Notes under the pieces: generated by a model
The model's database searches: none
What the model was told of the DNA's origin: nothing
What the model saw: the letters and a program-made list of their open reading frames with translations, nothing else
NCBI GenBank assembly: GCA_934667065.1
Contig: CAKULD010000005.1
Span: forward strand, 124,001 to 188,000
Reading direction: 5' to 3'
DNA from: an uncultured Collinsella sp.
Lineage (GTDB): Bacteria; Actinomycetota; Coriobacteriia; Coriobacteriales; Coriobacteriaceae
Length of the DNA: 64,000 nt
In this document: positions 17,794-27,016 of the stretch, in pieces
Position numbering within the stretch: position 1 is the stretch's first letter
How the letters are laid out: each line of letters begins with the position of its first letter
Translations under genes and position numbers: made by a program

Positions 17794-19605
17794 CTACTCG
17801 TCCACCTTGAGGATCGCCATGAAGGCCTCCTGCGGAACCTCGACCGAGCCGATGGCCTTCATGCGCTTCTTGCCCTCTTTCTGCTTCTCGAGCAGCTTGC
17901 GCTTACGCGAGATATCGCCACCGTAGCACTTGGCCAAAACGTCCTTGCGGCGCGCCTTGACGGTGGAGCGGGCGATGATCTTGTTGCCGATGGCGCCCTG
18001 GATAGGCACCTCGAACAGCTGGCGCGGGATAATCTCCTTGAGCTTGTCGCACAGGCCGCGGGCAAGACCGTAGGCCTTGTCCTTGTGCACAATAAACGAC
18101 AGCGCGTCCACCTCATCGCCCGAAAGCAGGATGTCGAGTTTGACGAGCTCGGAGGGACGGTACTCGTTGAACTCGTAGTCGAGCGATGCATAGCCCTTGG
18201 TGCGACTCTTGAGCTGGTCGAAGAAGTCCAAGATGAGCTCGGCGAGCGGCATGTCGAAGCGCATCTCGACCGATTTGCTCGTCAGATGGATCATATCGGT
18301 CGTGATGCCGCGGTGCTCGATGGCAAGCTGCATGACGGCACCCGTGTACTCGGGCGGGCAAATGATCTTGGCCTTGAGATAGGGCTCCTCGATACGCTCG
18401 ATGCGCGTGGCCTCGGGAAGATCCTGAGGGCTGCGAACGTCAATCATCTCGCCATCGGTCTTGTAGACGTGATAGTCCACCGAGGGGCTCGTGGCAATGA
18501 GGTCCAGGTTGAACTCACGCTCCAGGCGCTCCTTGACGACCTCCATGTGCAGGAGGCCCAGGAAGCCCACGCGGAAGCCAAAGCCCAGCGCCACCGACGT
18601 CTCGGGCTCCCATACCAACGACGGATCGTTGACGTGCAGCTTGTCGAGAGCGTCGCGGAGGTTCTCGTAATCTTTATTGTCGATGGGGAACAAGCCCGTG
18701 TAGACCATGGGCTTGGCCTCGCGATAGCCCGGCAGCGGCTCGGGGCAGGGATTTGACGCCCAGGTAAGGGTGTCGCCCACGCGCACGGCCTCGGGGTCCT
18801 TCAGACCTGTGACCACATAGCCGACCTCGCCGACGGTCAGTGCATCGACCGGGGTCTCGGCGGGACGCTTAACGCCCACGCCGTCGACCAAAAAGTCACC
18901 CTTGGCCTGCATCATGCGCAGAGTGTCGCCCTTTTTGATGGAGCCGTCAAAGACGCGCACCGTGGCGACGACGCCGCGGTACTCATCAAAATAAGAGTCC
19001 AGAATGAGCGCCTTGAGCGGGGCGTTCGCATCGCCCTTGGGCGGCGAAATCAAAAAGACGATGGACTCCAACAGGTCGTGGATGCCCTCGCCGGTCTTGC
19101 CCGACACGCATACGGCATCGTCGGCAGGAATTGCCAGGTCGTCCTCAATCTCGGTCTTAACCTCGTCGGGGTGTGCCGAGGGCAGGTCAATCTTGTTGAT
19201 GGCGGGCACGATGTCCAGGTTGGCATTCATGGCGAGCGTAGCGTTGGAGACGGTCTGAGCCTCGACGCCCTGCGTGGCGTCGACGACCAGCACTGCGCCC
19301 TCGCAGGCGGCCAGCGAACGCGAAACCTCGTAGGTAAAGTCCACGTGGCCCGGCGTATCGATCAGGTTGAACTGATACGTCTCGCCGTCGTCGGCATCAT
19401 AGGAGACGCGGACTGCATTGGACTTGATCGTAATGCCGCGCTCGCGCTCGATGTCCATCGTGTCGAGTAGCTGCGACTCCATGTCGCGCTCGTCGACGGT
19501 ATGGGTGAGCTCGAGAATGCGGTCACTGATCGTGGACTTGCCATGGTCGATGTGCGCAACAATCGAGAAGTTGCGGATGTGGGAAATGTCAATTGAAGTA
19601 CTCAT
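17794..19605 (-). CDS. lepA: Elongation factor 4 (LepA)
   Basis: Ribosome-bound GTPase that affects initiation and back-translocation. The start at 19605 (MSTSIDISHIRNFSIVAHID) gives 603 aa, the family norm. G1 AHIDHGKST, G2 RGITI, G3 DTPGH and G4 NKIDLP are all present, followed by EF-G-like domains and the LepA-specific C-terminal domain. No strong ribosome-binding site precedes the ATG, and the rpsT terminator lies only 25 bp upstream, so its promoter is unclear. Confidence 0.95.
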   Translation of the reverse strand: MSTSIDISHIRNFSIVAHIDHGKSTISDRILELTHTVDERDMESQLLDTMDIERERGITIKSNAVRVSYDADDGETYQFNLIDTPGHVDFTYEVSRSLAACEGAVLVVDATQGVEAQTVSNATLAMNANLDIVPAINKIDLPSAHPDEVKTEIEDDLAIPADDAVCVSGKTGEGIHDLLESIVFLISPPKGDANAPLKALILDSYFDEYRGVVATVRVFDGSIKKGDTLRMMQAKGDFLVDGVGVKRPAETPVDALTVGEVGYVVTGLKDPEAVRVGDTLTWASNPCPEPLPGYREAKPMVYTGLFPIDNKDYENLRDALDKLHVNDPSLVWEPETSVALGFGFRVGFLGLLHMEVVKERLEREFNLDLIATSPSVDYHVYKTDGEMIDVRSPQDLPEATRIERIEEPYLKAKIICPPEYTGAVMQLAIEHRGITTDMIHLTSKSVEMRFDMPLAELILDFFDQLKSRTKGYASLDYEFNEYRPSELVKLDILLSGDEVDALSFIVHKDKAYGLARGLCDKLKEIIPRQLFEVPIQGAIGNKIIARSTVKARRKDVLAKCYGGDISRKRKLLEKQKEGKKRMKAIGSVEVPQEAFMAILKVDE

Positions 19606-19629
19606 GCGGACTATCTTACCCGAGCGGTA

Positions 19630-19667
19630 CAAAAAATGGAGCCTGTTCCATAAAACAGGCTCCATTT
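19630..19667 (-). terminator. Rho-independent terminator of rpsT
   Basis: Minus-strand stem AAATGGAGCCTGTT / AACAGGCTCCATTT (14 bp, six-base loop) is followed by TTT. It begins 35 nt after the rpsT stop. Confidence 0.88.
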
Positions 19668-19701
19668 ATGCGCGTAATCTGTGTGGTGTGAAATTTACAA
19701 C

Positions 19702-19968
19702 TTAGGCGTTGATGCTGTTCACGAGCTTGGCAAGACCGGACTTGCGGTTGGAAGCCTGGTTCTTGTGGATGACATGCTTGGCGGCAGCCATGTCGAGACG
19801 CTTGGTGACGGTCTTGAGGGCAGCCTGGGCCTTCTCGGCGTCGCCCTCGGCGACGGCGGACTGGACGTGCTTGGTCAGCGTCTTGAGCTCGGACTTGACA
19901 GCCTTGTTACGCATGCGAGCTGCCTCATTGGTGCGGATACGCTTCTTCTGAGACTTGATGTTTGCCAC
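19702..19968 (-). CDS. rpsT: 30S ribosomal protein S20
   Basis: Small helical protein binding the 5' domain of 16S rRNA. The GTG start at 19968 (VANIKSQKKRIRTNEAAR) has AAAGGA eight bases upstream and gives 88 aa, the standard S20 length with basic helices throughout. It is a single-gene unit with its own extended -10 promoter and terminator, convenient for the known autogenous control of S20 in other bacteria. Confidence 0.95.
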   Translation of the reverse strand: MANIKSQKKRIRTNEAARMRNKAVKSELKTLTKHVQSAVAEGDAEKAQAALKTVTKRLDMAAAKHVIHKNQASNRKSGLAKLVNSINA

Positions 19969-20043
19969 TTCTGGAGTTCCTTTCGAGTTCCTTGCAAAAA
20001 ATGTATGACACCTCTGAGACACGGTGAGGTCATGCAAGCGCCT

Positions 20044-20052
20044 ACTATAGCA
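20044..20052 (-). promoter_or_regulatory. Probable extended -10 promoter of rpsT
   Basis: The minus strand reads TGCTATAGT, a TGn-TATAGT extended -10 element. It lies about 75 bp before the GTG of rpsT. No good -35 is visible. The same nine bases occur before rpmB at 32729-32737, another ribosomal protein gene. Confidence 0.5.
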
Positions 20053-20101
20053 CGCTCCCCCTCAAAGGGATAGAACGAATTTGTCAAATAGGCAGGTATC
20101 A

Positions 20102-21064
20102 TCACGATTTTCTCAAGATGTTCGTAATCCAGAGCAAAAGCGCGGTCTCCGAATCGGCCGAGCCCTTGAGTGCAAGCTCCACATCGACGGCACCCTCCAG
20201 GGCGGCAACGAGCTCAGCCATCGAAAAACGACGCGCCCAAGTCAGGTGGTTCTTGACCTGCCAGGACTGGAGCTTAAGCGTTGCGGCAAGCTCACGCCCC
20301 TGTCCGCGCGCATCGAGCGCCTTGGCGACAATCAGCTCACGGATGCGCCCGCACAGCAGCGTGTAGGTCCACACATAGCTCTTTGCCGGCAGCAGCTTAA
20401 AAAGCTCGAGCGAACGGCGCATGTCGCGGGCCGAGACGGCGTTGAGGAAGTCCCAGGGCTGAACCTCGGCCGTACGCACGATCCAACGCTCCACATCGGC
20501 AAGCTCAATCTGGGGCGCCTCGACCATCTGGGCGAGCTTTGCCAGGTCGTTATCGAGCATGCGAGTGTTTTCGCCCGAACGCGAGACGAGCTCCTCAGCC
20601 GCGGCCGTGGAGATAGACTTGCCGTGCTGCGTCGCCATCTGCTGCACGCGGCGCGGCAGCTCCCAGCGCTTGGTGCCCGAGCAATCGATCACGGCCTTCT
20701 TATTGAGCTTTGCGACCGCCTTATACAGGCGAGTGTTCTTGGCAAGTGAGTCGGCGATGATGAGGCAGACCGTCGTAGGACTGGGACTTGCGAGGTATTC
20801 GACGAGCGGCTCTGAAACCGACTTGGCGAGCTTTGAGCAGCCGTCGAGGATTACCAGACGAAACTCGCTACCCATGGGAAAAGTATTGAGCGAGCCGATG
20901 ATCGACTCGATATCGGGGTCCTTGGACATGTCGCGCTCGTCGAGGTTGAACTCGACCATGCCCGACTTTTCCAAGCGAGCCTTCATACGCGAGACGGCGT
21001 GGTCGCGCTTGACTCCGTCGGTACCGACGATCAGATATGCCGGCAGCAGACCGTTTTCAGACAT
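20102..21064 (-). CDS. holA: DNA polymerase III delta subunit
   Basis: Clamp-loader subunit that opens the beta sliding clamp. The 320-aa protein has the YLIVGTDGVKRDHAVSRM opening and the degenerate AAA+ fold of HolA (FRLVILDGCSKLAKS, then LIIADSLAKNTRLYKAV), followed by the helical collar domain. It is downstream of comEC with 78 bp between, so it may share the competence operon transcript as in several Gram-positive bacteria, where holA and rpsT follow comEC. Confidence 0.88.
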   Translation of the reverse strand: MSENGLLPAYLIVGTDGVKRDHAVSRMKARLEKSGMVEFNLDERDMSKDPDIESIIGSLNTFPMGSEFRLVILDGCSKLAKSVSEPLVEYLASPSPTTVCLIIADSLAKNTRLYKAVAKLNKKAVIDCSGTKRWELPRRVQQMATQHGKSISTAAAEELVSRSGENTRMLDNDLAKLAQMVEAPQIELADVERWIVRTAEVQPWDFLNAVSARDMRRSLELFKLLPAKSYVWTYTLLCGRIRELIVAKALDARGQGRELAATLKLQSWQVKNHLTWARRFSMAELVAALEGAVDVELALKGSADSETALLLWITNILRKS

Positions 21065-21142
21065 CGCGCTCTCCTCTCACAGGCCCTCATGTTCGCACCG
21101 TATCATTCTAGCCCAGGGACCTACGGCGCGCCAACGACGTCG

Positions 21143-23446
21143 TTATGGTCGCTGACATCGCATGGCAAAGCCCTTCGCGGTCGGTGTGATGGTAATGTCA
21201 CCGCGCTCGATCGTACACGCGAAAGCGCCGCCCGCCTCCCTCACGGCATCGACGCAGGCATCCGACGGATGACCGTAGCGGTTGCCCTCGCCGGCGCTCG
21301 CAATGGAGAGTTCGGGCTTTAAGACATCCAGCAGCTCGCCGTCGACCGAGACCTTAGAGCCGTGATGTCCAAGCTTAAGGACATCGATATCCCCCACTTC
21401 CCGTACAAACTCGCGCTCTTGATCGAGCTCAGCGTCACCGGTTAGGAGCATACGCAGGCTCTTGCCTTCCTGAGCATAGGAGAGCAGCAGGACAAGCGAG
21501 TCTTCGTTGCCCTCGCCATCCACGGACTCGAATGGCCACATCACGCGGGCGCAAAATGCGCCAATGTCAACGGTATCTCCACGCCGCACCTGCCGATACT
21601 CCACGCCAGATCGGTTCAGCACCTCGGCAGGGGCATCCTCCAGCGCATTCGCCGCCACGGCAATGGTTCTAACCGAAAACTGTTCCAACACGTCAGGTAG
21701 ACCGCCCCAGTGATCCTCATCCCAATGCGTTACAAACACAGCATCGATATGATGAACGTTGTTGCGCACCAGTGCCGTCACCACACGCTCATCGAGTCCG
21801 CAGTCCACGAGCGCCACGGCACCGCCTTGGCGAATAAGAATGGCATCGGCCTGGCCAACATCGAGAATCGTCACTGAAGGTGACGCGAATCGATCCCAGT
21901 AGACGTACGGGACAACCGCCGCGAGAGCCAAGCACAGCAACCCTACAGCCATGGGGCGAGCGTGGGGTCGTGGCCACCATACCAAGAGAGCCGTCAAAGA
22001 AAGCGGCACCACGTATACCCAAACGGAATCGGGCGGTACGCTCACGGACGCACCCGGCACGGCTGCGAAGAGCTGCTCAAAGAAAAGCGCACAGCGTGCG
22101 GCAACCATGGGCACCACAAGCGCCCAGGGTCGCAACAGGGGCACGAACGAGCACGGCGCCAGCACAATCGAAACAGCAAGCAACACGCTCACCACCGGGC
22201 CGATCACGGCATTTGCAATCGGAGCAATGAGCGAAAAAGTACCGAATGCGGGAACGGTGATGGGAAGCGTTGCCAGCTGCGAGCAGAGCGTGACGGAAAG
22301 TATACCGGCAATGCCCGCCGGCACGCCCAACTCGCCCAAAGCGTAGGTGGCATACGGGCAAAAGCACAAGATGGCAAAGACGCTGGCACACGAAAGCTGA
22401 AAGCCCATCTCGAACAGTACCGTTGGACGGAGTAGCACAAAAATCGACATGGTCACAAAGAGCGCCGAAACGCCGTGGCGGCGACGCCCGGCACCGTTGG
22501 CGACAAGCGTCGCGAACAACATGCAGCACGCACGAACAGCCGAGGGCGATGCACCTGTAAAGGCGGCGTAGGCCACAAGCGTTGCCGCCAAAAGCGCCCG
22601 CTGCAACCCACGCGAGCAACGAGACATTTGTAAAGCGCTCTCAATTACAAAGCCCACGATAGCCAGATGGCTTCCCGAAACAGCAATGAGATGCGCCGTT
22701 CCCGTCACCGAAAACCATTCGCCCGCCGGCTGAGCGCGCAGCTCGGACGAACGTCCGCAGACAACGCCGGCAATGAGTGAGCGCGCCGGATCGGTCGCGG
22801 GAGCAATGACGGCAAGCAGCTCATTTCGCAGCCGAAGCAATGGCCCCGGAGAACCTTCATTGACCGACACAATCCGGACAGCCTTAACCTTGCGCAGCTC
22901 ACCCCGAAGCACGCGCGAACGCCCATACGCATCATTCTCGAAGCGCGAAATGCGGCCGATGACACGCACGCGCGACCCAGCACTGAGCTCGCGATCGCAC
23001 GATAATCGAACGGCACCCACGCGCATACCGTCCGCGATCGCGTCACAGGTATAGGAATACGTCTCATCGTTTATGGACGGGTCGCCCTGCACCACAAACT
23101 CAAGACTGCTTGCAGCCCGTCCATCCAGAGCGTTGGAAGCTCGGAGGGCACCTATCGCCCACCCCGCGGACACGATCGCTCCCACCACGAGTCCGACTGC
23201 CGCGGCATATAGCCATCGCTTCCATCGCGCAAGGCGTATGCAAGACCGAGCCAATACGACGAACGCCGCAGCCGCAACGGGAATGCTCCAGAGTAACGTG
23301 ACGGAAGTCAGTCCTTCTCCCAGCAGCGCATCAGCCGCCACGTTAAGCACCAAGCCGCAGCTCGCACACAAGCCGGCACAAAAGGCCATCGTCCACGGCA
23401 TCAAAGGCCGTGGAGGCATCACGTGCTCACGCTCGGTCGCATTCAT
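21143..23446 (-). CDS. comEC: Competence protein ComEC (DNA channel)
   Basis: Polytopic membrane protein forming the channel through which single-stranded DNA enters during transformation. Three helices open the protein, then an OB-like domain (about 115-210) and the competence domain with many helices, including HLIAVSGSHLAIVGF at about 270. The C-terminal metallo-beta-lactamase domain follows, with THWDEDHWGG, TGDAE and LGHHGS motifs; the full HxHxDH set is degenerate at the first His (HWDEDH). The ATG at 23446 overlaps the comEA stop by four bases (ATGA). 767 aa. Confidence 0.93.
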   Translation of the reverse strand: MNATEREHVMPPRPLMPWTMAFCAGLCASCGLVLNVAADALLGEGLTSVTLLWSIPVAAAAFVVLARSCIRLARWKRWLYAAAVGLVVGAIVSAGWAIGALRASNALDGRAASSLEFVVQGDPSINDETYSYTCDAIADGMRVGAVRLSCDRELSAGSRVRVIGRISRFENDAYGRSRVLRGELRKVKAVRIVSVNEGSPGPLLRLRNELLAVIAPATDPARSLIAGVVCGRSSELRAQPAGEWFSVTGTAHLIAVSGSHLAIVGFVIESALQMSRCSRGLQRALLAATLVAYAAFTGASPSAVRACCMLFATLVANGAGRRRHGVSALFVTMSIFVLLRPTVLFEMGFQLSCASVFAILCFCPYATYALGELGVPAGIAGILSVTLCSQLATLPITVPAFGTFSLIAPIANAVIGPVVSVLLAVSIVLAPCSFVPLLRPWALVVPMVAARCALFFEQLFAAVPGASVSVPPDSVWVYVVPLSLTALLVWWPRPHARPMAVGLLCLALAAVVPYVYWDRFASPSVTILDVGQADAILIRQGGAVALVDCGLDERVVTALVRNNVHHIDAVFVTHWDEDHWGGLPDVLEQFSVRTIAVAANALEDAPAEVLNRSGVEYRQVRRGDTVDIGAFCARVMWPFESVDGEGNEDSLVLLLSYAQEGKSLRMLLTGDAELDQEREFVREVGDIDVLKLGHHGSKVSVDGELLDVLKPELSIASAGEGNRYGHPSDACVDAVREAGGAFACTIERGDITITPTAKGFAMRCQRP

Positions 23447-24153
23447 ACGCAGATGCAATCTTTGATTTTGGCGAGTTTCTTCTCGCCGATTCCCGACACA
23501 CGCATCAGGTCGTCGACCGAGGCAAAAGCGCCGTTTTGGGTCCGCTCGTCGATAATCGACTGGGCCATAGAGGGACCGATGCCCGAAAGCGTCTGCAATT
23601 CTGCCGCGCTTGCCGTATTGATGTTCACAAGCCCCGACGAAGCGCCCGTGCCCGATGCCGCGGCAGCGCCGCCTTCGGCCCCGCCAGCCGCCAAAGCCAC
23701 CTGCTGCTCCCCCACTGTCGGCACATAGATCTTTTGTCCATCCGTGACTTTCGAAGCACGGTTAAGCCCCGTCACATCCGCCTCTGCCGTTAGCCCTCCG
23801 GCAGCATCAATCGCCTGGGATACCCGCGCTCCATCTTGAAGCCGGTACACGCCCGGGGATGCAACGGCACCATCTACATCGACGTACACCTCCGTTTCGG
23901 CAGACGCCTTAGACGAAGATCCATCGGATGCATCGTCCAAAGCATCGCCGGACCCCGGCTCCGCCGATGGACCCGAGTCCTCAACGCGCCCAAACGAAAC
24001 ATTGCCGGAGCGGTCACCAAAGCTCGCCATTGCCAAGCCGCTCGCCATCGCAATGACGACGAGCATCGCCACGACTACTGCCTTATGCCCGAGCAACTTG
24101 CCCGCCCAGCGGTCCATTCGCTTGACCCGTTCGTGTTGTTCGCGCTGCGCCAT
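23443..24153 (-). CDS. comEA: Competence protein ComEA (DNA receptor)
   Basis: Membrane-anchored receptor that binds double-stranded DNA outside the membrane and passes it to ComEC. One membrane helix lies at about 25-44. An Asp/Ser-rich spacer follows, then a SLBB domain (VYVDVDGAVASPGVYRL, about 88-150) and a C-terminal double helix-hairpin-helix (VNINTASAAELQTLSGIGP to the end). 236 aa. The ATG at 24153 follows GGGAGG. A 20-bp box shared with the yraN-comM-dprA operon lies 76 bp upstream. Confidence 0.93.
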   Translation of the reverse strand: MAQREQHERVKRMDRWAGKLLGHKAVVVAMLVVIAMASGLAMASFGDRSGNVSFGRVEDSGPSAEPGSGDALDDASDGSSSKASAETEVYVDVDGAVASPGVYRLQDGARVSQAIDAAGGLTAEADVTGLNRASKVTDGQKIYVPTVGEQQVALAAGGAEGGAAAASGTGASSGLVNINTASAAELQTLSGIGPSMAQSIIDERTQNGAFASVDDLMRVSGIGEKKLAKIKDCICV

Positions 24154-24229
24154 AGCAAAAACCTCCCAACACCATCGTGTCAGGAAATCGCAGCCGAACG
24201 AACCGCTCGGGCAAACCAGTTTTGACGGT

Positions 24230-24249
24230 CAAACCAAACACTGACCAAA
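24230..24249 (-). promoter_or_regulatory. Candidate competence box upstream of comEA
   Basis: On the minus strand: TTTGGTCAGTGTTTGGTTTG, a direct repeat of TTTGGT with an 11-bp period. Nineteen of 20 bases match the sequence at 53563-53582, upstream of yraN-comM-dprA. The distance to the first start codon is 76 bp here and 71 bp there. Both lie just downstream of a terminator of the preceding gene, where promoters are expected. The binding protein is unknown. Confidence 0.65.
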
Positions 24250-24322
24250 ACCTTGCGCAAACATGTCCATTTATTCAGTCACACGTCAGCGAATGAACAT
24301 CTTGGCATTGTTTACCCAGATA

Positions 24323-24356
24323 ACAAAAAACCGACGATACAAACGTATCGTCGGTT
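24323..24356 (-). terminator. Rho-independent terminator of the mihF-gmk-rpoZ-thiI operon
   Basis: Minus-strand perfect 13-bp stem AAACCGACGATAC / GTATCGTCGGTTT with a three-base loop is followed by TTTGTT. It begins 10 nt after the thiI stop. Confidence 0.9.
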
Positions 24357-24366
24357 TATGCAGGGA

Positions 24367-25611
24367 TTATTCGTGATCTTGGTAAATCTCACGCGGAGCA
24401 AGCTCCGAATGTTTGCGTTTTAAGGTCTTAGGGGCCTTATACGTGTTGCTCTCAAAGTCGATGTACTCGGTCTGCTTGAGTAAGCGCTCAATCATCTCCT
24501 CGTGATCGAACAGCTCCCAGGCCTCGTGAACGGCATCGAGCTTGGCGTGCGTCTCGGGACGGCGCGGCATAAAGAGCGTGCAGCAATCGGGCGCGGCCTC
24601 GGTCGAGATGTCGAATGTACCGATTTCCTCGGCACGCGCAATGATCTCCTGCTTGTCCGAACCGATGAGCGGGCGGAACACGGGAATCTTCACAGCCTCG
24701 TTGACAGCCATGATGTTCTCGAGCGTCTGGGAGGCGACCTGGCCAAGCGACTCACCGGTCACGATAGCCTTGGCGCCCTCGATATGCGCGATGCGCTCGG
24801 CAACCGAATACATGATGCGGCGATACATGATCACGCGCAGGTTGCTGGGACAGGTGACCGAAATCTCGCGCTGGCAGTCGCCAAACGGAACCACGTACAG
24901 ACGACCGATCTGGACTCCCGGCGCAAGGGCACGGATGATGTCCTGCACCAGATACTCACTCGTATCGGGCGTCTGCGGACGACCGGAGAAATGCACCGGT
25001 ACGCACACGGCGCCGCGGCGGGCGAGCATCCACGTCGACACGGGCGAATCGATACCCGAAGACAGCAGCGTCACGACCTTACCAGCAGAACCCACCGGCA
25101 GGCCTCCCACGCCGCGCTCCGAGCGCGCGTACACATAGACGCTACCCTGGACCACCAGCACGTGCACCATCGCGTCGGGGTCGTGCATCTGGACCTTTTT
25201 ATCGGGAAACGCCTCGCACAGCACCTCGCCCACCTGTCGATTGATATCGATGGAGGTGAGCTCGTAGTCGGTGTTGGAACGCTTGGCATGCACCTTAAAC
25301 GAATCGAAGGGACCGAACTCGCGCAGCGCCTTGACGGCGGCGGCGCAGTACTCCTGCGGGTCGCGGTTGGTGTGGTATGCCAGGGACACACGGGCGACGC
25401 CGGGAACGGTGCGAATGACACGCGCCGCCTCGTCGGCCTGATGCTCGTTAAAGGTCACGAGGATATAACCGGAAATTCGAGACACGGCGTTCACGGAAAA
25501 GGCGGCCAAAGCCGCCTTGATGTTATCCATGAGGATATGCTCAAAATGTGCGCGGTTCTTGCCCTTCAGTCCAACCTCGTGATAGTGGACCAGGCAGACG
25601 CGAGCTGCCAT
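24367..25611 (-). CDS. thiI: tRNA 4-thiouridine synthase ThiI
   Basis: Adenylates U8 of tRNA for sulfur insertion and may serve thiamine thiazole synthesis. N-terminal ferredoxin-like and THUMP domains (about 1-170) are followed by the PP-loop ATPase with SSGIDSPVS, where the usual SGGxDS has Ser at its second position. The conserved cysteine region DCCTLFMPRRPETHA is present. There is no C-terminal rhodanese domain (414 aa), the form common in Gram-positive bacteria. Its ATG directly follows the rpoZ stop. Confidence 0.92.
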   Translation of the reverse strand: MAARVCLVHYHEVGLKGKNRAHFEHILMDNIKAALAAFSVNAVSRISGYILVTFNEHQADEAARVIRTVPGVARVSLAYHTNRDPQEYCAAAVKALREFGPFDSFKVHAKRSNTDYELTSIDINRQVGEVLCEAFPDKKVQMHDPDAMVHVLVVQGSVYVYARSERGVGGLPVGSAGKVVTLLSSGIDSPVSTWMLARRGAVCVPVHFSGRPQTPDTSEYLVQDIIRALAPGVQIGRLYVVPFGDCQREISVTCPSNLRVIMYRRIMYSVAERIAHIEGAKAIVTGESLGQVASQTLENIMAVNEAVKIPVFRPLIGSDKQEIIARAEEIGTFDISTEAAPDCCTLFMPRRPETHAKLDAVHEAWELFDHEEMIERLLKQTEYIDFESNTYKAPKTLKRKHSELAPREIYQDHE

Positions 25612-25893
25612 TTAGGCTTCAGCAACCTTGTGGCCGAGCGCCTTCTCGTAACGGGCCTCATCGTAGGAGATATCGCCGTCAACGATCTCGTCCATAGCCA
25701 TCGAAATGGTATCGGCACCAGAAAGGCCGATGGTGATGTCATCGACATCCTGAACGGCAAGCACGCGGTTGTGCTGGCCGCGCAGCATGCTATTGATGTC
25801 GCAGGCGCGCTTGGAGGCAAGCGAAGCGAGCAGGAAGCGGTTGTGGTCGGTCTTCTCCAGAAGATCGTCAATGCAAGGCTTTACAACGGACAC
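25612..25893 (-). CDS. rpoZ: RNA polymerase omega subunit
   Basis: Small subunit that helps beta-prime fold and join the core enzyme. The 93-aa sequence has the omega signatures IDDLLEKTDHNRFLLASLASKR, cut here to 20 or fewer as IDDLLEKTDHNRF and LASLASKRACDIN, and a KALGHKVAEA end. It starts with GTG at 25893, four bases after a GAGG. Position next to gmk is the classical arrangement. Confidence 0.9.
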   Translation of the reverse strand: MSVVKPCIDDLLEKTDHNRFLLASLASKRACDINSMLRGQHNRVLAVQDVDDITIGLSGADTISMAMDEIVDGDISYDEARYEKALGHKVAEA

Positions 25894-25898
25894 GGACC

Positions 25899-26468
<570 letters not shown>

Positions 26469-26777
26469 TTATTTGGTCAGCTGCTCGAGGAGCTGCTCGC
26501 GCTGACGGACGCCGAGGCCCTGGACGCGACGGGTAGCGGAGATGCCGAGCTCCTCCATGATCTTGGCGGCCTTGGCCTTGCCATAGCCGGGGAGGGACTC
26601 GATGAGGGTGGAAACCTTCATGCGGGAAGCGATGGGGTCATCGGAGTTGAGCACGGACTCGAGGGACTTCTCACCCTTCTTGATCTGCTCGCGAAGCTCA
26701 GCGCGGGCATGACGTGCGGCGGCAGCCTTCTCAAGAGCCTGCTTGCGCTGCTCGTCGGTAAGCTGAGGGAGTGCCAT
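26469..26777 (-). CDS. mihF: Integration host factor, actinobacterial type (mIHF)
   Basis: Nucleoid-associated DNA-bending protein unrelated in fold to enterobacterial IHF. After a helical N-terminus (MALPQLTDEQRKQALEKA), the H2TH-like core reads LIESLPGYGKAKAAKIMEEL and ISATRRVQGLGVRQREQLL. 102 aa, starting at 26777 after GGAGGT. A minus-strand TATAAC (26798-26803) and an imperfect 37-bp palindrome lie upstream. Its presence is the single best clue that the organism is an actinomycete. Confidence 0.93.
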   Translation of the reverse strand: MALPQLTDEQRKQALEKAAAARHARAELREQIKKGEKSLESVLNSDDPIASRMKVSTLIESLPGYGKAKAAKIMEELGISATRRVQGLGVRQREQLLEQLTK

Positions 26778-26797
26778 TCGTACCTCCAAATAGTTGG

Positions 26798-26853
26798 GTT
26801 ATATCTGATTCAATATTTGGCATTTTAGCACGTAAAACGTACAAAATGCCCAA
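26798..26853 (-). promoter_or_regulatory. mihF promoter region with imperfect palindrome
   Basis: A minus-strand -10 candidate TATAAC lies at 26798-26803. Just upstream, 26817-26853 is an inverted repeat: TTGGCATTTT at one end, AAAATGCCCAA at the other, and ACGT-AAA-ACGT at the centre. It has no T-tract, so an operator (perhaps for mIHF itself) is more likely than a terminator. No consensus -35 is visible. Confidence 0.42.
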
Positions 26854-26913
26854 TCGCGGCTCCATAGGTTAGACGATACCCGCAAAAAGTGCAATATATT
26901 GCGCTAAAAGTTG

Positions 26914-26971
26914 AGCCCCTGACCTGCGATTCCACACAAAGGATGGGAAAGTTTTCGCAGGCACAGGGGCT
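26914..26971 (-). terminator. Long hairpin downstream of pyrF, possible terminator or structured RNA
   Basis: AGCCCCTG (26914-26921) pairs with CAGGGGCT (26964-26971), and CCTGCGA (26923-26929) pairs with TCGCAGG (26955-26961). This makes a 15-bp stem with a small internal loop. The 25-nt apical loop holds a further TTCC/GGAA pairing. On the minus strand the stem is followed by CAACTTTT, a poor U-tract, about 45 nt after the pyrF stop. It is probably the pyr operon terminator; the large loop is unusual. Confidence 0.5.
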
Positions 26972-27016
26972 AAATTGTGCTAATGAGACCCAAAAGTGGT
27001 GACTTAAGGGAATCTT

